64,000 nucleotides of DNA from the NCBI RefSeq assembly GCF_013404595.1, contig NZ_JABVAX010000004.1, positions 124,001 to 188,000 on the forward strand. Direction: 5' to 3'. Both the position numbers and the translations under genes were made by a program. Shown here piece after piece: positions 43,494 to 51,953 of the stretch. Origin of the DNA: Jannaschia marina. GTDB taxonomy: Bacteria > Pseudomonadota > Alphaproteobacteria > Rhodobacterales > Rhodobacteraceae. The notes beneath the pieces were generated by a model that was given only the letters and a program-made list of their open reading frames with translations, did no database searches and was not told where the DNA came from. Position 1 is the first letter of the stretch. The number at the start of each line of letters is the position of its first letter.

Positions 43494-45249
43494 GACCGAC
43501 CTGAATGCACCTGCCCTGCGTGCCCGCGCGGTGAGCGCCGCACAGGGTCTCGACCCCTTCGACACGCTCGTCGCCGGAGCCCGGCTTCTCGACATGGTCA
43601 CCGGGCGGGAAAGGACGGTCGACATCGGCCTCGTCGGCGGCCTCGTGGCAAGCGTTCACGCGCACGGGGCGCACCGCGACTGCCGCCTGCGCATCGACGC
43701 CGGCGGCCGCCATGCCGTGCCGGGCCTGATCGACACCCACATGCACGTCGAAAGCTCGATGGTGACGCCCGCGGAATACGCCCGGGCCGTGGTGCCGCGC
43801 GGCGTCACGACCGCCGTCTGGGATCCCCACGAATTCGCCAATGCCTGCGGCCTGCCGGGCGTCGACCACGCCATCGCCGCCGGCCGCGACCTGCCGCTCC
43901 GGCTCCTCACGCTCGCGCCGACCTGCGTGCCCTCCGCCCCCGGATACGAGACCTCCGGCGGCGATTTCGGCCCCGACGTCCTCTCCGACCTTCTCGCCCG
44001 CCCCGAAATCCACGGCGCGGCCGAGCTGATGACGATGCAGCCCCTGCTCGCCGGCGACCCGCGGGTGACCGGCATCGTCAACGCCGGCCTCGCCAGCGGC
44101 AAGCGCGTCTGCGGCCACGCCCGCGGCCTGACGGACGGTGCCCTGGCCGCCTATGCGTCCGCCGGCGTCGAGACGGACCACGAGCTGTCCTCGGGCGACG
44201 ACCTGCTGGCCCGGCTCGAAGCGGGCCTCACCGTCGAACTGCGCGGATCCCACGGGCATCTTCTGCCGGAGTTCGCCGCCGTCCTCCTCGACCTCGGCCA
44301 CCTGCCGCAGACGGTGACCTTCTGCACCGACGACGTCTTCCCCGACGACCTGCTGCATCAGGGCGGGCTCGACCACATGGTCCGCACGATGATCGGGCAC
44401 GGCCTGCCGCCCGCCTGGGCCTACCGGGCCGCCACGCTGAACGCAGCCACCTGCATCGGGCGACGCGACCTCGGCCTCGTGGCCCCCGGCCGGCGCGCGG
44501 ACATCGTCCTCCTCGACGATCTCGAAGAGGCAAGGGCGGCCCATGTCATCGCGGACGGGCGGCTCGTCGCTGAGGCGGGCCACCTGACCGTGCCGGCCCC
44601 CGACGTCGCGCCGCCCCCCGCCCTTCGCGCCTCGGTTGTCGTCGCGCGGCTGACCGCGGACGACTTCGAAGTCCCGGCCGCACCCCCGAAGGCCCGGATC
44701 GCGACCCTGTCGAAACCCCGCTTCCCGGTCTGGGGCGAGCGGGAGGTCGACGTGGCGGACGGCCGGCTCGTCCTGCCCGACGACATGATCCGCATGGCGA
44801 TCGTCAACCGCTACGGCCGCCGCACCCCCCCGCGCGTCGCCTTCCTGGAGAACTGGGGCACCTGGCGCGGCGCCTTCGCCACGACGGTCTCGCACGACAG
44901 CCACAACCTGACGGTCTTCGGCCGCGACCCTGCCGACATGGCGCTCGCCGCCAACACCGTCCGGGCCACGCAGGGCGGTCTCTGCGTCGCGGGCGGCGGG
45001 CGGGTGCTGGCGCATCTGGCGTTGCCGCTGGCGGGTCTCGTGGGCGAGGCGCCGCTCGAGGAGGTGGCGGCGCGCTTCGCCGATGTCCGCGCGGCGCTCG
45101 ACGAACGGGTCGACTGGGTGCCGCCCTACCTCGTCTTCAAGGCTCTCTTCGGCGCGTCGCTCGTCTGCAACGCCGGCCCGCGCCTCAGCGATGTGGGCCT
45201 CGTCGATGTCTTCGAAGGGCGCATCCTCGCGTCGCCCGTCCCGGGGTAG
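43483..45249 (+). CDS. ade: Adenine deaminase (amidohydrolase family)
   Basis: A 588-residue protein converting adenine to hypoxanthine. Metal ligands are visible in IDTHMHVESS (HxH at about residues 85-87) and a further His in CGHARGL. FCTDDVFPDDLLHQGGLDH and the C-terminal IVNRYGRRTPPRVAFLENWG and ATTVSHDSHNLTVFG are characteristic of the Ade/YerA group. Last gene of the LacI-led operon. A hairpin follows at 45272. Confidence 0.9.
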   Translation: MARETDLNAPALRARAVSAAQGLDPFDTLVAGARLLDMVTGRERTVDIGLVGGLVASVHAHGAHRDCRLRIDAGGRHAVPGLIDTHMHVESSMVTPAEYARAVVPRGVTTAVWDPHEFANACGLPGVDHAIAAGRDLPLRLLTLAPTCVPSAPGYETSGGDFGPDVLSDLLARPEIHGAAELMTMQPLLAGDPRVTGIVNAGLASGKRVCGHARGLTDGALAAYASAGVETDHELSSGDDLLARLEAGLTVELRGSHGHLLPEFAAVLLDLGHLPQTVTFCTDDVFPDDLLHQGGLDHMVRTMIGHGLPPAWAYRAATLNAATCIGRRDLGLVAPGRRADIVLLDDLEEARAAHVIADGRLVAEAGHLTVPAPDVAPPPALRASVVVARLTADDFEVPAAPPKARIATLSKPRFPVWGEREVDVADGRLVLPDDMIRMAIVNRYGRRTPPRVAFLENWGTWRGAFATTVSHDSHNLTVFGRDPADMALAANTVRATQGGLCVAGGGRVLAHLALPLAGLVGEAPLEEVAARFADVRAALDERVDWVPPYLVFKALFGASLVCNAGPRLSDVGLVDVFEGRILASPVPG

Positions 45250-45271
45250 GGTATATCAGACGTCAGCCGCT

Positions 45272-45287
45272 CCCACCGAGAGGTGGG
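45272..45287. terminator. Short GC-rich hairpin after adenine deaminase
   Basis: CCCACC-gaga-GGTGGG, 23 bases after the ade stop and just beyond the 3' end of the minus-strand tRNA gene. There is no U-tract; it could end either transcript. Confidence 0.45.
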
Positions 45288-45294
45288 CAGTTCC

Positions 45295-45384
45295 TGGCAG
45301 AAGCGGTGGGATTCGAACCCACGAGACGCTTTCACGCCTGCCGGTTTTCAAGACCGGTGCCTTCGACCACTCGGCCACGCTTCC
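45295..45384 (-). tRNA. tRNA-Ser, anticodon UGA
   Basis: A 90-nt class II tRNA on the minus strand. The acceptor GGAAGCG pairs with CGCTTCT (G-U at the end). It has a G discriminator, encoded CCA, D-arm GCCGAGTGGTCGAAGGC, anticodon stem CCGGT/ACCGG with loop holding TGA (45350-45348), a long variable arm, and a T-arm GTGGG-TTCGAAT-CCCAC. It reads UCA and other UCN codons. Confidence 0.97.
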
Positions 45385-45481
45385 GCACGCAGGCTCGCTA
45401 CACCGCGGCGGGCGGGTTGGAAAGTGTCATGGAAGTGTTACGCAACCTTCCTATGGGCGGCGCAGTAAGACAGGGGGTGAC

Positions 45482-46474
45482 ATGAAGGTTTTCGTGAACG
45501 GTCTCGGGCGCATCGGCAAACTGGCGCTGCGCGATCTGCTGGAGCGGCCGGGCGGCGTCGAGATCGTCGGCGTGAACGACGCGATGGGCGACGCGGCGCA
45601 GCACGCGCTCCTGATGGAATTCGACAGCGTCCACGGCCGCTGGGACCGCGCGTGCCGGGCCGAGGGCGACAGGCTGCATCTGGGCGATATGTCTTTGCCC
45701 TTCACCGCGCATCGGCGGATCGAGGATCTGCCGCTCGACGGCGTCGACATGGTTCTCGACTGCACCGGGGTCTTCAAGACGCCCGCGAAGATCGAACCCT
45801 ACTGGGGGGCGGGCGTCGAGAAGGTGCTCGTTTCCGCCCCGGTCAAGTCGGAGGAGGCGCTGAACCTCGTCTACGGCGTCAACCACGACCGCTACGACGG
45901 CTCCCAGCGGCTGGTGACCGCGGCGAGTTGCACGACGAACTGCCTCGCCCCCGTCATCGCCGTGCTGCGCGAGGCCTTCGGCATCCGCCACGGCAGCTTC
46001 ACCACGATCCATGACGTCACCAACACCCAGACCATGGTCGACCGGCCCCACAAGGATCCGCGCCGCGCGCGGTCGGCGCTCACGAACCTCGTGCCGACGA
46101 CCACCGGATCGGCCAAGGCGATCATGGACATCTTCCCCGACCTCGAAGGCCGGCTCATGGGCCACGCGGTGCGCGTCCCGCTCCTCAATGCGTCGCTCAC
46201 CGACTGCGCCTTCGAGATGGCGGTGCCCGTCACGGCGGAGGCGGTGAACGACGCCTTCCGCGCCGCCGAAGCCGGGACGATGGCCGGGATCCTCGGTCTA
46301 GAGGACCGGCCGCTCGTCAGCTCGGACTTCTTGAACGAGCGCCGCTCGACCGTCGTCGACGGCCCTTCGACGGTGGTGGTGCAGGACACGCACCTGAAGC
46401 TCTACGCCTGGTACGACAACGAGTTCGGCTATGCCGTGCGCCTCGCCGACATCGCGCGGATGATCGCGGCGTGA
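45482..46474 (+). CDS. ArsJ-associated glyceraldehyde-3-phosphate dehydrogenase
   Basis: A 330-residue type I GAPDH. FVNGLGRIGKLAL is the NAD-binding start and AASCTTNCLAPV holds the catalytic cysteine (about residue 150). HDVTNTQTMVDRPHKDPRRARSA and WYDNEFGYAVRLADI complete the pattern. The following gene, overlapping as GTGA, encodes ArsJ. With arsenate, this GAPDH would make 1-arseno-3-phosphoglycerate for export, so detoxification rather than central glycolysis is the likely role. No ArsR gene adjoins, so regulation is not apparent. Confidence 0.88.
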   Translation: MKVFVNGLGRIGKLALRDLLERPGGVEIVGVNDAMGDAAQHALLMEFDSVHGRWDRACRAEGDRLHLGDMSLPFTAHRRIEDLPLDGVDMVLDCTGVFKTPAKIEPYWGAGVEKVLVSAPVKSEEALNLVYGVNHDRYDGSQRLVTAASCTTNCLAPVIAVLREAFGIRHGSFTTIHDVTNTQTMVDRPHKDPRRARSALTNLVPTTTGSAKAIMDIFPDLEGRLMGHAVRVPLLNASLTDCAFEMAVPVTAEAVNDAFRAAEAGTMAGILGLEDRPLVSSDFLNERRSTVVDGPSTVVVQDTHLKLYAWYDNEFGYAVRLADIARMIAA

Positions 46475-47673
46475 CATCGCTGCGCGGCTACGCGGCGGTC
46501 ACGGCGGCCTACTGGGCCTTCATGCTGACCGACGGGGCGCTCAGGATGCTGGTACTCCTGCACTTCCATTCGCTCGGTTTCTCGCCGCTCACGCTCGCCT
46601 GGCTCTTCCTGCTCTACGAGGTGGCGGGCATCGTCACCAACCTCGTCGCCGGATGGCTCGCCGCGCGCTTCGGCCTCGCCTCGACGCTCATCGTCGGGCT
46701 CGCGCTCCAGATCGCCGCGCTCGTCGCGCTCACGCAACTCGATCCGGCATGGAGCCTCGTCGCCTCTGTCGTCTTCGTCATGGCGGTGCAGGGCGCCTCG
46801 GGCGTCGCGAAAGACCTGACGAAGACCGCCTCGAAATCCGCGGTGAAGCTTCTCCTGCCGGCGGGGCAGGGGGCGCGGCTCTATACCTGGGTCGCTGCGC
46901 TGACCGGCTCGAAGAACGCGGTCAAGGGCGCGGGTTTCTTCCTCGGCGCGGCGCTTCTGGGCACCATCGGCTTCGCTTCGTCGCTCTGGGCCATGGCGAC
47001 GGGTCTCGGTGTGATCCTCGCCGCCATCCTGCTCTTCCTGCCCACGGGGCTCACGGCGCGGGTGAAGGACACGAAATTCGCGCAGGTCTTCAGCAAGGAC
47101 GCCCGCATCAACGCGCTGTCGCTCGCCCGGCTCTTCCTCTTCGCGGCGCGCGACGTGTGGTTCGTGGTCGCGCTGCCGATCTGGCTCGCGGGCTACCTGA
47201 CGCAAGGCCTCGACGAGGATCGCGCCTTCTTCCTGACGGGCGGTTTCATGGCCGCCTGGATCATCTTCTACGGCGCGGTGCAGGCCACCGCCCCCCGCCT
47301 CGGGGCGGGCACGGCGGCGCGGGCGCGCGGCTGGGTCTTTGCCCTGGCGGGGGTCTCGGTCGTCCTGACCGCCGCCGCGCTTCTCGCGCCGCAGGCCGGC
47401 TGGCCCGTCCTCGCGGGTCTCATGGTGTTCGGGGCCGTCTTCGCGGTGAACTCCGCGCTCCATTCGTTCCTCATTCTCGACTTCGCGGGCGCGGGGCGGG
47501 TGACGATGGACGTCGGCTTCTACTACATGGCCAACGCGGCTGGCCGCCTTCTCGGCACGGCGCTCTCGGGGCTCACCTATCAGATCGGCGGCTTGCCACT
47601 GGCGCTGGCCACGGCGGCCCTGCTGGCCGGGGCCTCGGGCATCGTCATGGGGCGGTTGCACTTGCAGCCCTGA
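46471..47673 (+). CDS. arsJ: Organoarsenical efflux MFS transporter ArsJ
   Basis: A 400-residue, 12-segment major facilitator protein. VQGASGVAKDLTKTASKSAVK and the following WVAALTGSKNAVKGAGFFLG are conserved ArsJ features, and the coupled GAPDH gene upstream is the diagnostic context. ArsJ exports 1-arseno-3-phosphoglycerate, which then breaks down outside the cell to arsenate. GTG start within the GAPDH stop. Confidence 0.88.
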   Translation: MTSLRGYAAVTAAYWAFMLTDGALRMLVLLHFHSLGFSPLTLAWLFLLYEVAGIVTNLVAGWLAARFGLASTLIVGLALQIAALVALTQLDPAWSLVASVVFVMAVQGASGVAKDLTKTASKSAVKLLLPAGQGARLYTWVAALTGSKNAVKGAGFFLGAALLGTIGFASSLWAMATGLGVILAAILLFLPTGLTARVKDTKFAQVFSKDARINALSLARLFLFAARDVWFVVALPIWLAGYLTQGLDEDRAFFLTGGFMAAWIIFYGAVQATAPRLGAGTAARARGWVFALAGVSVVLTAAALLAPQAGWPVLAGLMVFGAVFAVNSALHSFLILDFAGAGRVTMDVGFYYMANAAGRLLGTALSGLTYQIGGLPLALATAALLAGASGIVMGRLHLQP

Positions 47674-47767
47674 GGCGAGTCGCGTTTAACCTCACGGGCT
47701 TGTGCCTTGCGCGCACCCGTGCCGCGCAGGCAGAGCGCAGAAAACCGCGCCACGGCCCAGGGACCCC

Positions 47768-48370
47768 ATGCTCGACCGCTTCGCCCGCCCGCTCATCGAC
47801 CCGCCGCTGAACCGTCTCGGCGCTGTGCTGGCGCGGGCCGGCTGGACGGCCAATGGCGTGACGATGGCGGGTTTCGCACTCGGGCTGCTGGCGGCTGCGA
47901 TCATCGCGCTCGGGGCCCCGGGCTGGGCGCTCCTGCCGCTTTTGGCCTCTCGCCTCCTCGACGGGCTCGACGGGGCGGTGGCCCGGGCCACGCGCACGAC
48001 CGACTTCGGCGGCTATCTCGACATCTGGTGCGACTTCGCCTTCTACGGCGCGGTCCCCTTCGCCTTCGCGCTCCTCGACCCGGCGAACGCGCTTCCGGCG
48101 GCCTTCCTGCTGCTGTCGTTCTACGTCAACGGGGCGAGCTTTCTCGGCTATTCGATCATGGCCGAGAAACGGGGGCTCGAAACCTCGGCGCAGGGCGTCA
48201 AATCATTCTACTATTCCGCCGGCCTGCTCGAAGGGACGGAGACGATCTTCTTCTTCGTCCTCCTCTGCCTCCTCCCGGCCTGGTTCGCGCCGCTGGCCTG
48301 GGCATTCGGAGCCCTCTGCCTCTTCACCGCCGTCGCCCGCGTCGCCAATGCCCGCCATATCCTGACCTGA
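47768..48370 (+). CDS. CDP-alcohol phosphatidyltransferase family protein (YnjF-like)
   Basis: A 200-residue membrane protein with the complete CDP-alcohol phosphotransferase motif DG..DG..AR........G...D...D in LLDGLDGAVARATRTTDFGG followed by YLDIWCDF. The four motif aspartates bind metals. It transfers a phosphatidyl (or similar) group from a CDP-linked donor to an unidentified alcohol. It precedes a ynjBCD-like ABC operon by 10 bases; in E. coli ynjF lies in the ynj cluster too. Confidence 0.85.
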   Translation: MLDRFARPLIDPPLNRLGAVLARAGWTANGVTMAGFALGLLAAAIIALGAPGWALLPLLASRLLDGLDGAVARATRTTDFGGYLDIWCDFAFYGAVPFAFALLDPANALPAAFLLLSFYVNGASFLGYSIMAEKRGLETSAQGVKSFYYSAGLLEGTETIFFFVLLCLLPAWFAPLAWAFGALCLFTAVARVANARHILT

Positions 48371-48380
48371 AAGTAGCTCC

Positions 48381-49583
48381 ATGCGTCTCGCCCTCTCCCT
48401 CCTCGCCGCACTGGCACTCTCCGCCCCGGCCACGGCCCAGACCGCACCCGACCCGACCGACTGGGCGGCAGTAAGCACGGCTGCACGGGGGCAGACCGTC
48501 TACTGGCACGCCTGGGGCGGCTCGACCGCGACGAACGACTTCATCGCCTGGATTGGTGAGCAGGCGGCGGAAGAGGGCGTCGACCTGCGCCACGTGAAGC
48601 TCACCGACACGGCCGATGCGGTCGGCGTCGTGCTGAACGAATTGCAGAGCGGGATCGAGAGCGGCGGCTCGGTCGATCTCATCTGGATCAACGGGGCCAA
48701 TTTCGCCTCGATGAAGGAGGCCGGGCTGCTCTTCGGGCCCTTCGCGCAGCACCTGCCGAACTGGCGCTACGTCGACACCGAGGACAAGACCGTCGAGACG
48801 GATTTCACCGTGCCCACCCAGGGCTACGAGAGCCCCTGGGCCATGGCGCAGCTCGTCTTCGTCTACGACAGCGCCGACGTCGAGACGCCGCCCGCCTCGG
48901 CGGCGAAACTCCTGCAATGGGCGCATGAAAACCCGGGCCGCTTCACCTTTCCGCAGCCACCCGACTTTCTCGGGACGACCTTCCTCAAGCAGATGCTCAT
49001 CGAGCTGACCGACGACACCGCGCGCCTGCAGGACCCGGTCGGCGACGACTACGAGGAGGTCACCGGCATCCTCTGGGACTACCTCGACCAGCTCGAACCG
49101 CTCCTCTGGCGGCAGGGGCGGGCCTACCCCGAGACCGGGCCGCGCCAGTTCCAGCTCATCAACGACGGCGAGGTCGACATCGCGCTGAGCTTCTCGCCCG
49201 GCGAGGCGACGACTGCGATCGAGAACTTCGAACTGCCCGAGAGCGTGCGGACCTACGTGCTCGAAGGCGGCACCCTCGGCAACGCGAGCTTCGTCGCCAT
49301 CCCCGTCAACGCCAATGCCCATGCCGGCGCCATGGTCGTCGCCGACATCCTCCTGTCGCCCGCGGCGCAACTGCGCGCGCAGACGCCCGACATCCTGGGC
49401 TATGGCACCGTGCTCGACATGGAGAAGCTCTCCGAGGAGGACCGCGCCGCCTTCGCGGAGCTGGATCTCGGCATCGCCACCCTCTCGCCAGAGGAACTCG
49501 GGACCGTCCTGCCCGAGCCGCATCCGACCTGGGCCACGCGCCTCGCCGCCGATTGGGTCGCGCGCTATGGCGTGGCCGACTGA
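48381..49583 (+). CDS. ynjB: YnjB-like ABC transporter binding protein
   Basis: A 400-residue protein with a signal peptide (RLALSLLAALALSAPATAQT) and a type 2 binding fold: VYWHAWGGSTATNDFIAWIG, VDLIWINGANFASMKEAGLLFGP, TQGYESPWAMAQLVFVYDS. These match the YnjB family, whose ligand is not known. Followed by the YnjC-like double permease after 9 bases. Confidence 0.82.
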   Translation: MRLALSLLAALALSAPATAQTAPDPTDWAAVSTAARGQTVYWHAWGGSTATNDFIAWIGEQAAEEGVDLRHVKLTDTADAVGVVLNELQSGIESGGSVDLIWINGANFASMKEAGLLFGPFAQHLPNWRYVDTEDKTVETDFTVPTQGYESPWAMAQLVFVYDSADVETPPASAAKLLQWAHENPGRFTFPQPPDFLGTTFLKQMLIELTDDTARLQDPVGDDYEEVTGILWDYLDQLEPLLWRQGRAYPETGPRQFQLINDGEVDIALSFSPGEATTAIENFELPESVRTYVLEGGTLGNASFVAIPVNANAHAGAMVVADILLSPAAQLRAQTPDILGYGTVLDMEKLSEEDRAAFAELDLGIATLSPEELGTVLPEPHPTWATRLAADWVARYGVAD

Positions 49584-49592
49584 CGCCACGCC

Positions 49593-51251
49593 TTGCTGCG
49601 CCCGCTTCCCCTCCTGACCACGCTGGTCCTCGCCGGGCCGGTGCTGGTCGGGCTGATCGGCGCGGTGTTGCCCGCCTTCGGCTATCTCGTGCCCGGCGCG
49701 GACATGCCGTTCAGCCGCGCGCTCGACTGGCCCGGTCTGACCCGCGCGCTCGGTGTCTCGGTCTTCTCCGGCGTGCTCTCGACGCTGGGAGCCCTCGGCC
49801 TCGCCACGCTGATCCTCGCCGGCTGGCACGGCACGCGGCCTTTCGCCTGGCTCGAACGCGCCCTCTCGCCGCTCCTCGCCGTGCCCCATGCCGCGGCCGC
49901 GCTCGGCCTCGCCTTCGTCGTCGCCCCCTCGGGCTGGCTGATGCGCGCGCCGGCCACGCTCCTCGGGTGGGAGCGGCCGCCGGACCTGCTGATCCTGGGG
50001 GACCCGTTCGGCCTGTCGCTCGCCGCCGGCCTCGTCGCGAAGGAGCTACCGTTCCTCCTTCTGATGATGCTCGCCGCGCTCGGGCAGGTGCAGGCCGGCA
50101 GCCGCCTCGCCGTCGCGCGCAGCCTCGGGCAGGGGCGCGTCGCGGGCTGGCTCAAGACGATCTTCCCCGGAGTCTATGCGCAGGTGCGCCTGCCGGTGCT
50201 CGTCGTCCTCGTCTTCGGGGTCACCAATGTCGACGTGGCCGTCATCCTCGGGCCGACGACCCCCAGCACGCTCTCGGTGCAGATCACCCGCTGGATGACC
50301 GACCCGGATCTCTCGACCCGCGCCGTCGCCGCCGCCGGGGGGCTGATCCTCTTCGCGGCGACGCTCGCCGTCCTCGCCGCCTGGATCGCGGGAGAGCATG
50401 TCTTGGCCCGCCTCGGCCGCGCCTGGGTCTGGTCGGGCCACGGCCTGCCGGAGCGCGCGGCCCGCGGCACGGGGCTGGGCCTTGCCACCGTGTCGGCGGT
50501 GATGGTCCTCCTCGGGCTCGCCGCGCTCGCCGTCTGGTCCGTCGCCGCGCGCTGGACGTTCCCCGACCTCCTGCCGGAGGGGCTGACCCTGCGCAGCTGG
50601 AACCGCTTCGGCCCCGAGATGCTCGCCACCGCGGGCGATACGATGCTCCTCGCCGTTGCCGCCACGCTCGTCTCGCTCGTCCTCGTCATCGGTTGTCTCG
50701 AAGCCGAGGTGCGACACGGCCTCACCGCCGGGCAGCGCGCGCTCTGGCTTCTCTACCTGCCGCTCCTCATCCCGCAGGTGACGTTCCTGCCGGGGCTGCA
50801 ACTCCTGCCGCTCTCCCTCGGGATCGGGCCATCCCTCTGGCTCGTCCTCCTCGGACATGTCGTCTTCGTGCTCCCCTACGTCTTCCTGTCGCTCTCGGGG
50901 CCTTTCCACGCCTGGGACCCGCGCTTCGCCCAGGTCGCCACGGGCCTCGGGGCCTCGCGCAACCGGGTCCTCTGGCGACTGCGACTACCGATGCTGATCG
51001 GCCCCATCCTGACGGCGGTGGCCGTCGGCATGGCGGTCTCGGTGGGGCAGTATCTCACAACGCTCCTCCTCGGCGGCGGGCGGGTGACGACCATGGTGAC
51101 CGAGGCCGTGGCGCTTGCCTCGGGCGGCAACCGGAGGGCGATCGGCGTCTGGGGGCTGGGGCAGGCGCTCGCCGCGCTCCTGCCGTTTGCGCTGGCGCTC
51201 CTGCTGCCCGCAATCCTGTACCGCAACCGCCGGGGGATGCGCCATGGATAG
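49593..51251 (+). CDS. ynjC: YnjC-like ABC transporter permease (two fused permease halves)
   Basis: A 552-residue membrane protein made of two binding-protein-dependent permease domains in tandem, as in ThiP/FbpB. EAA-like loops are visible in each half (AVARSLGQGRVAGWLKTIFP; FAQVATGLGASRNRVLWRL). The start must be the TTG at 49593: the same frame has a stop at 49581-49583 and no earlier start. The end overlaps the ATPase gene by 8 bases. Confidence 0.85.
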   Translation: MLRPLPLLTTLVLAGPVLVGLIGAVLPAFGYLVPGADMPFSRALDWPGLTRALGVSVFSGVLSTLGALGLATLILAGWHGTRPFAWLERALSPLLAVPHAAAALGLAFVVAPSGWLMRAPATLLGWERPPDLLILGDPFGLSLAAGLVAKELPFLLLMMLAALGQVQAGSRLAVARSLGQGRVAGWLKTIFPGVYAQVRLPVLVVLVFGVTNVDVAVILGPTTPSTLSVQITRWMTDPDLSTRAVAAAGGLILFAATLAVLAAWIAGEHVLARLGRAWVWSGHGLPERAARGTGLGLATVSAVMVLLGLAALAVWSVAARWTFPDLLPEGLTLRSWNRFGPEMLATAGDTMLLAVAATLVSLVLVIGCLEAEVRHGLTAGQRALWLLYLPLLIPQVTFLPGLQLLPLSLGIGPSLWLVLLGHVVFVLPYVFLSLSGPFHAWDPRFAQVATGLGASRNRVLWRLRLPMLIGPILTAVAVGMAVSVGQYLTTLLLGGGRVTTMVTEAVALASGGNRRAIGVWGLGQALAALLPFALALLLPAILYRNRRGMRHG

Positions 51252-51879
51252 GGGCCTTCGGATCGAGGGCCTGCGCATCACGCGCGGGGGCGAGACCCTG
51301 CTCGCGATCGACGCCCATGTCGCCCCGGGGGCGGTGCTCACGCTCATGGGGCCGTCGGGGTCGGGCAAGTCCACGCTGCTGAGCGTCGTGATGGGCGACC
51401 TCGCGCCGGCCTTCCGCGCGACGGGGCGCGTCCTCCTTGACGGGCGCGACCTGACCGGCCTCGCGCCCGAGGCGCGGCACGTCGGCATCCTCTATCAGGA
51501 TCCGCTCCTCTTTCCCCATCTCGACGTCGCCACCAACCTCGCCTTCGGCCTGCCGCGCGGCGGCACGCGGGCCGAGCGGCGCGCGGCCGTGGAGGCCGCG
51601 CTCGCCGAGATCGGGCTCGACGGCTACGGCCCGCGCGATCCGGCCACGCTCTCGGGCGGGCAGGCGGCGCGCGTGGCGCTCATGCGCACGCTCCTGTCGA
51701 AGCCCTGCGCGCTTCTGCTCGACGAGCCCTTCTCCAAGCTCGATACCGACCGCCGCGACCAGATCCGCCAGCTTGTCTTCGCGCGTGCCCGGGCGGCGGA
51801 GATCCCGGTGCTGATGGTCACCCACGACGCCGCCGACGCGGAGGCCGCGGGCGGGGAGATAATCCGGCTCGGGGTCTGA
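51244..51879 (+). CDS. ynjD: YnjD-like ABC transporter ATP-binding protein
   Basis: A 211-residue compact ATPase with Walker A GPSGSGKSTLL, Q-loop YQDPLLFPHL, signature TLSGGQAARVALMRTL, Walker B ALLLDEPFSKLD and switch His in VTHDAADAEA. It lacks the C-terminal regulatory domain seen in PotA-type proteins. It completes the ynjBCD-like transporter. Confidence 0.88.
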   Translation: MDRGLRIEGLRITRGGETLLAIDAHVAPGAVLTLMGPSGSGKSTLLSVVMGDLAPAFRATGRVLLDGRDLTGLAPEARHVGILYQDPLLFPHLDVATNLAFGLPRGGTRAERRAAVEAALAEIGLDGYGPRDPATLSGGQAARVALMRTLLSKPCALLLDEPFSKLDTDRRDQIRQLVFARARAAEIPVLMVTHDAADAEAAGGEIIRLGV

Positions 51880-51882
51880 CAT

Positions 51883-51948
51883 GTCATGGTCGGGCCCGAC
51901 CCGACCATCTCTCCGACCGGCAGATCCTCGGGTCTCGCCCGAGGAGGG
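51883..51948. repeat. Double-hairpin palindromic repeat, copy B
   Basis: It begins GTCAT and holds ATGGTCGGG/CCCGACCAT (51886-51908, loop CCCGA) and ATCCTCGGG/CCCGAGGA (51924-51945, loop TCTCG, terminal pair lost). It fills the gap between the convergent ynjD and RACo genes and may act as a bidirectional terminator. Related copies: 226-292 and 58718-58800. Confidence 0.85.
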
Positions 51949-51953
51949 TAGCA

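Noticed and set aside
45385-45481. ArsR gene or operator ahead of GAPDH-arsJ
   Set aside because: The gap is under 100 bases, holds no open frame of regulator size and no clear ArsR-type palindrome.
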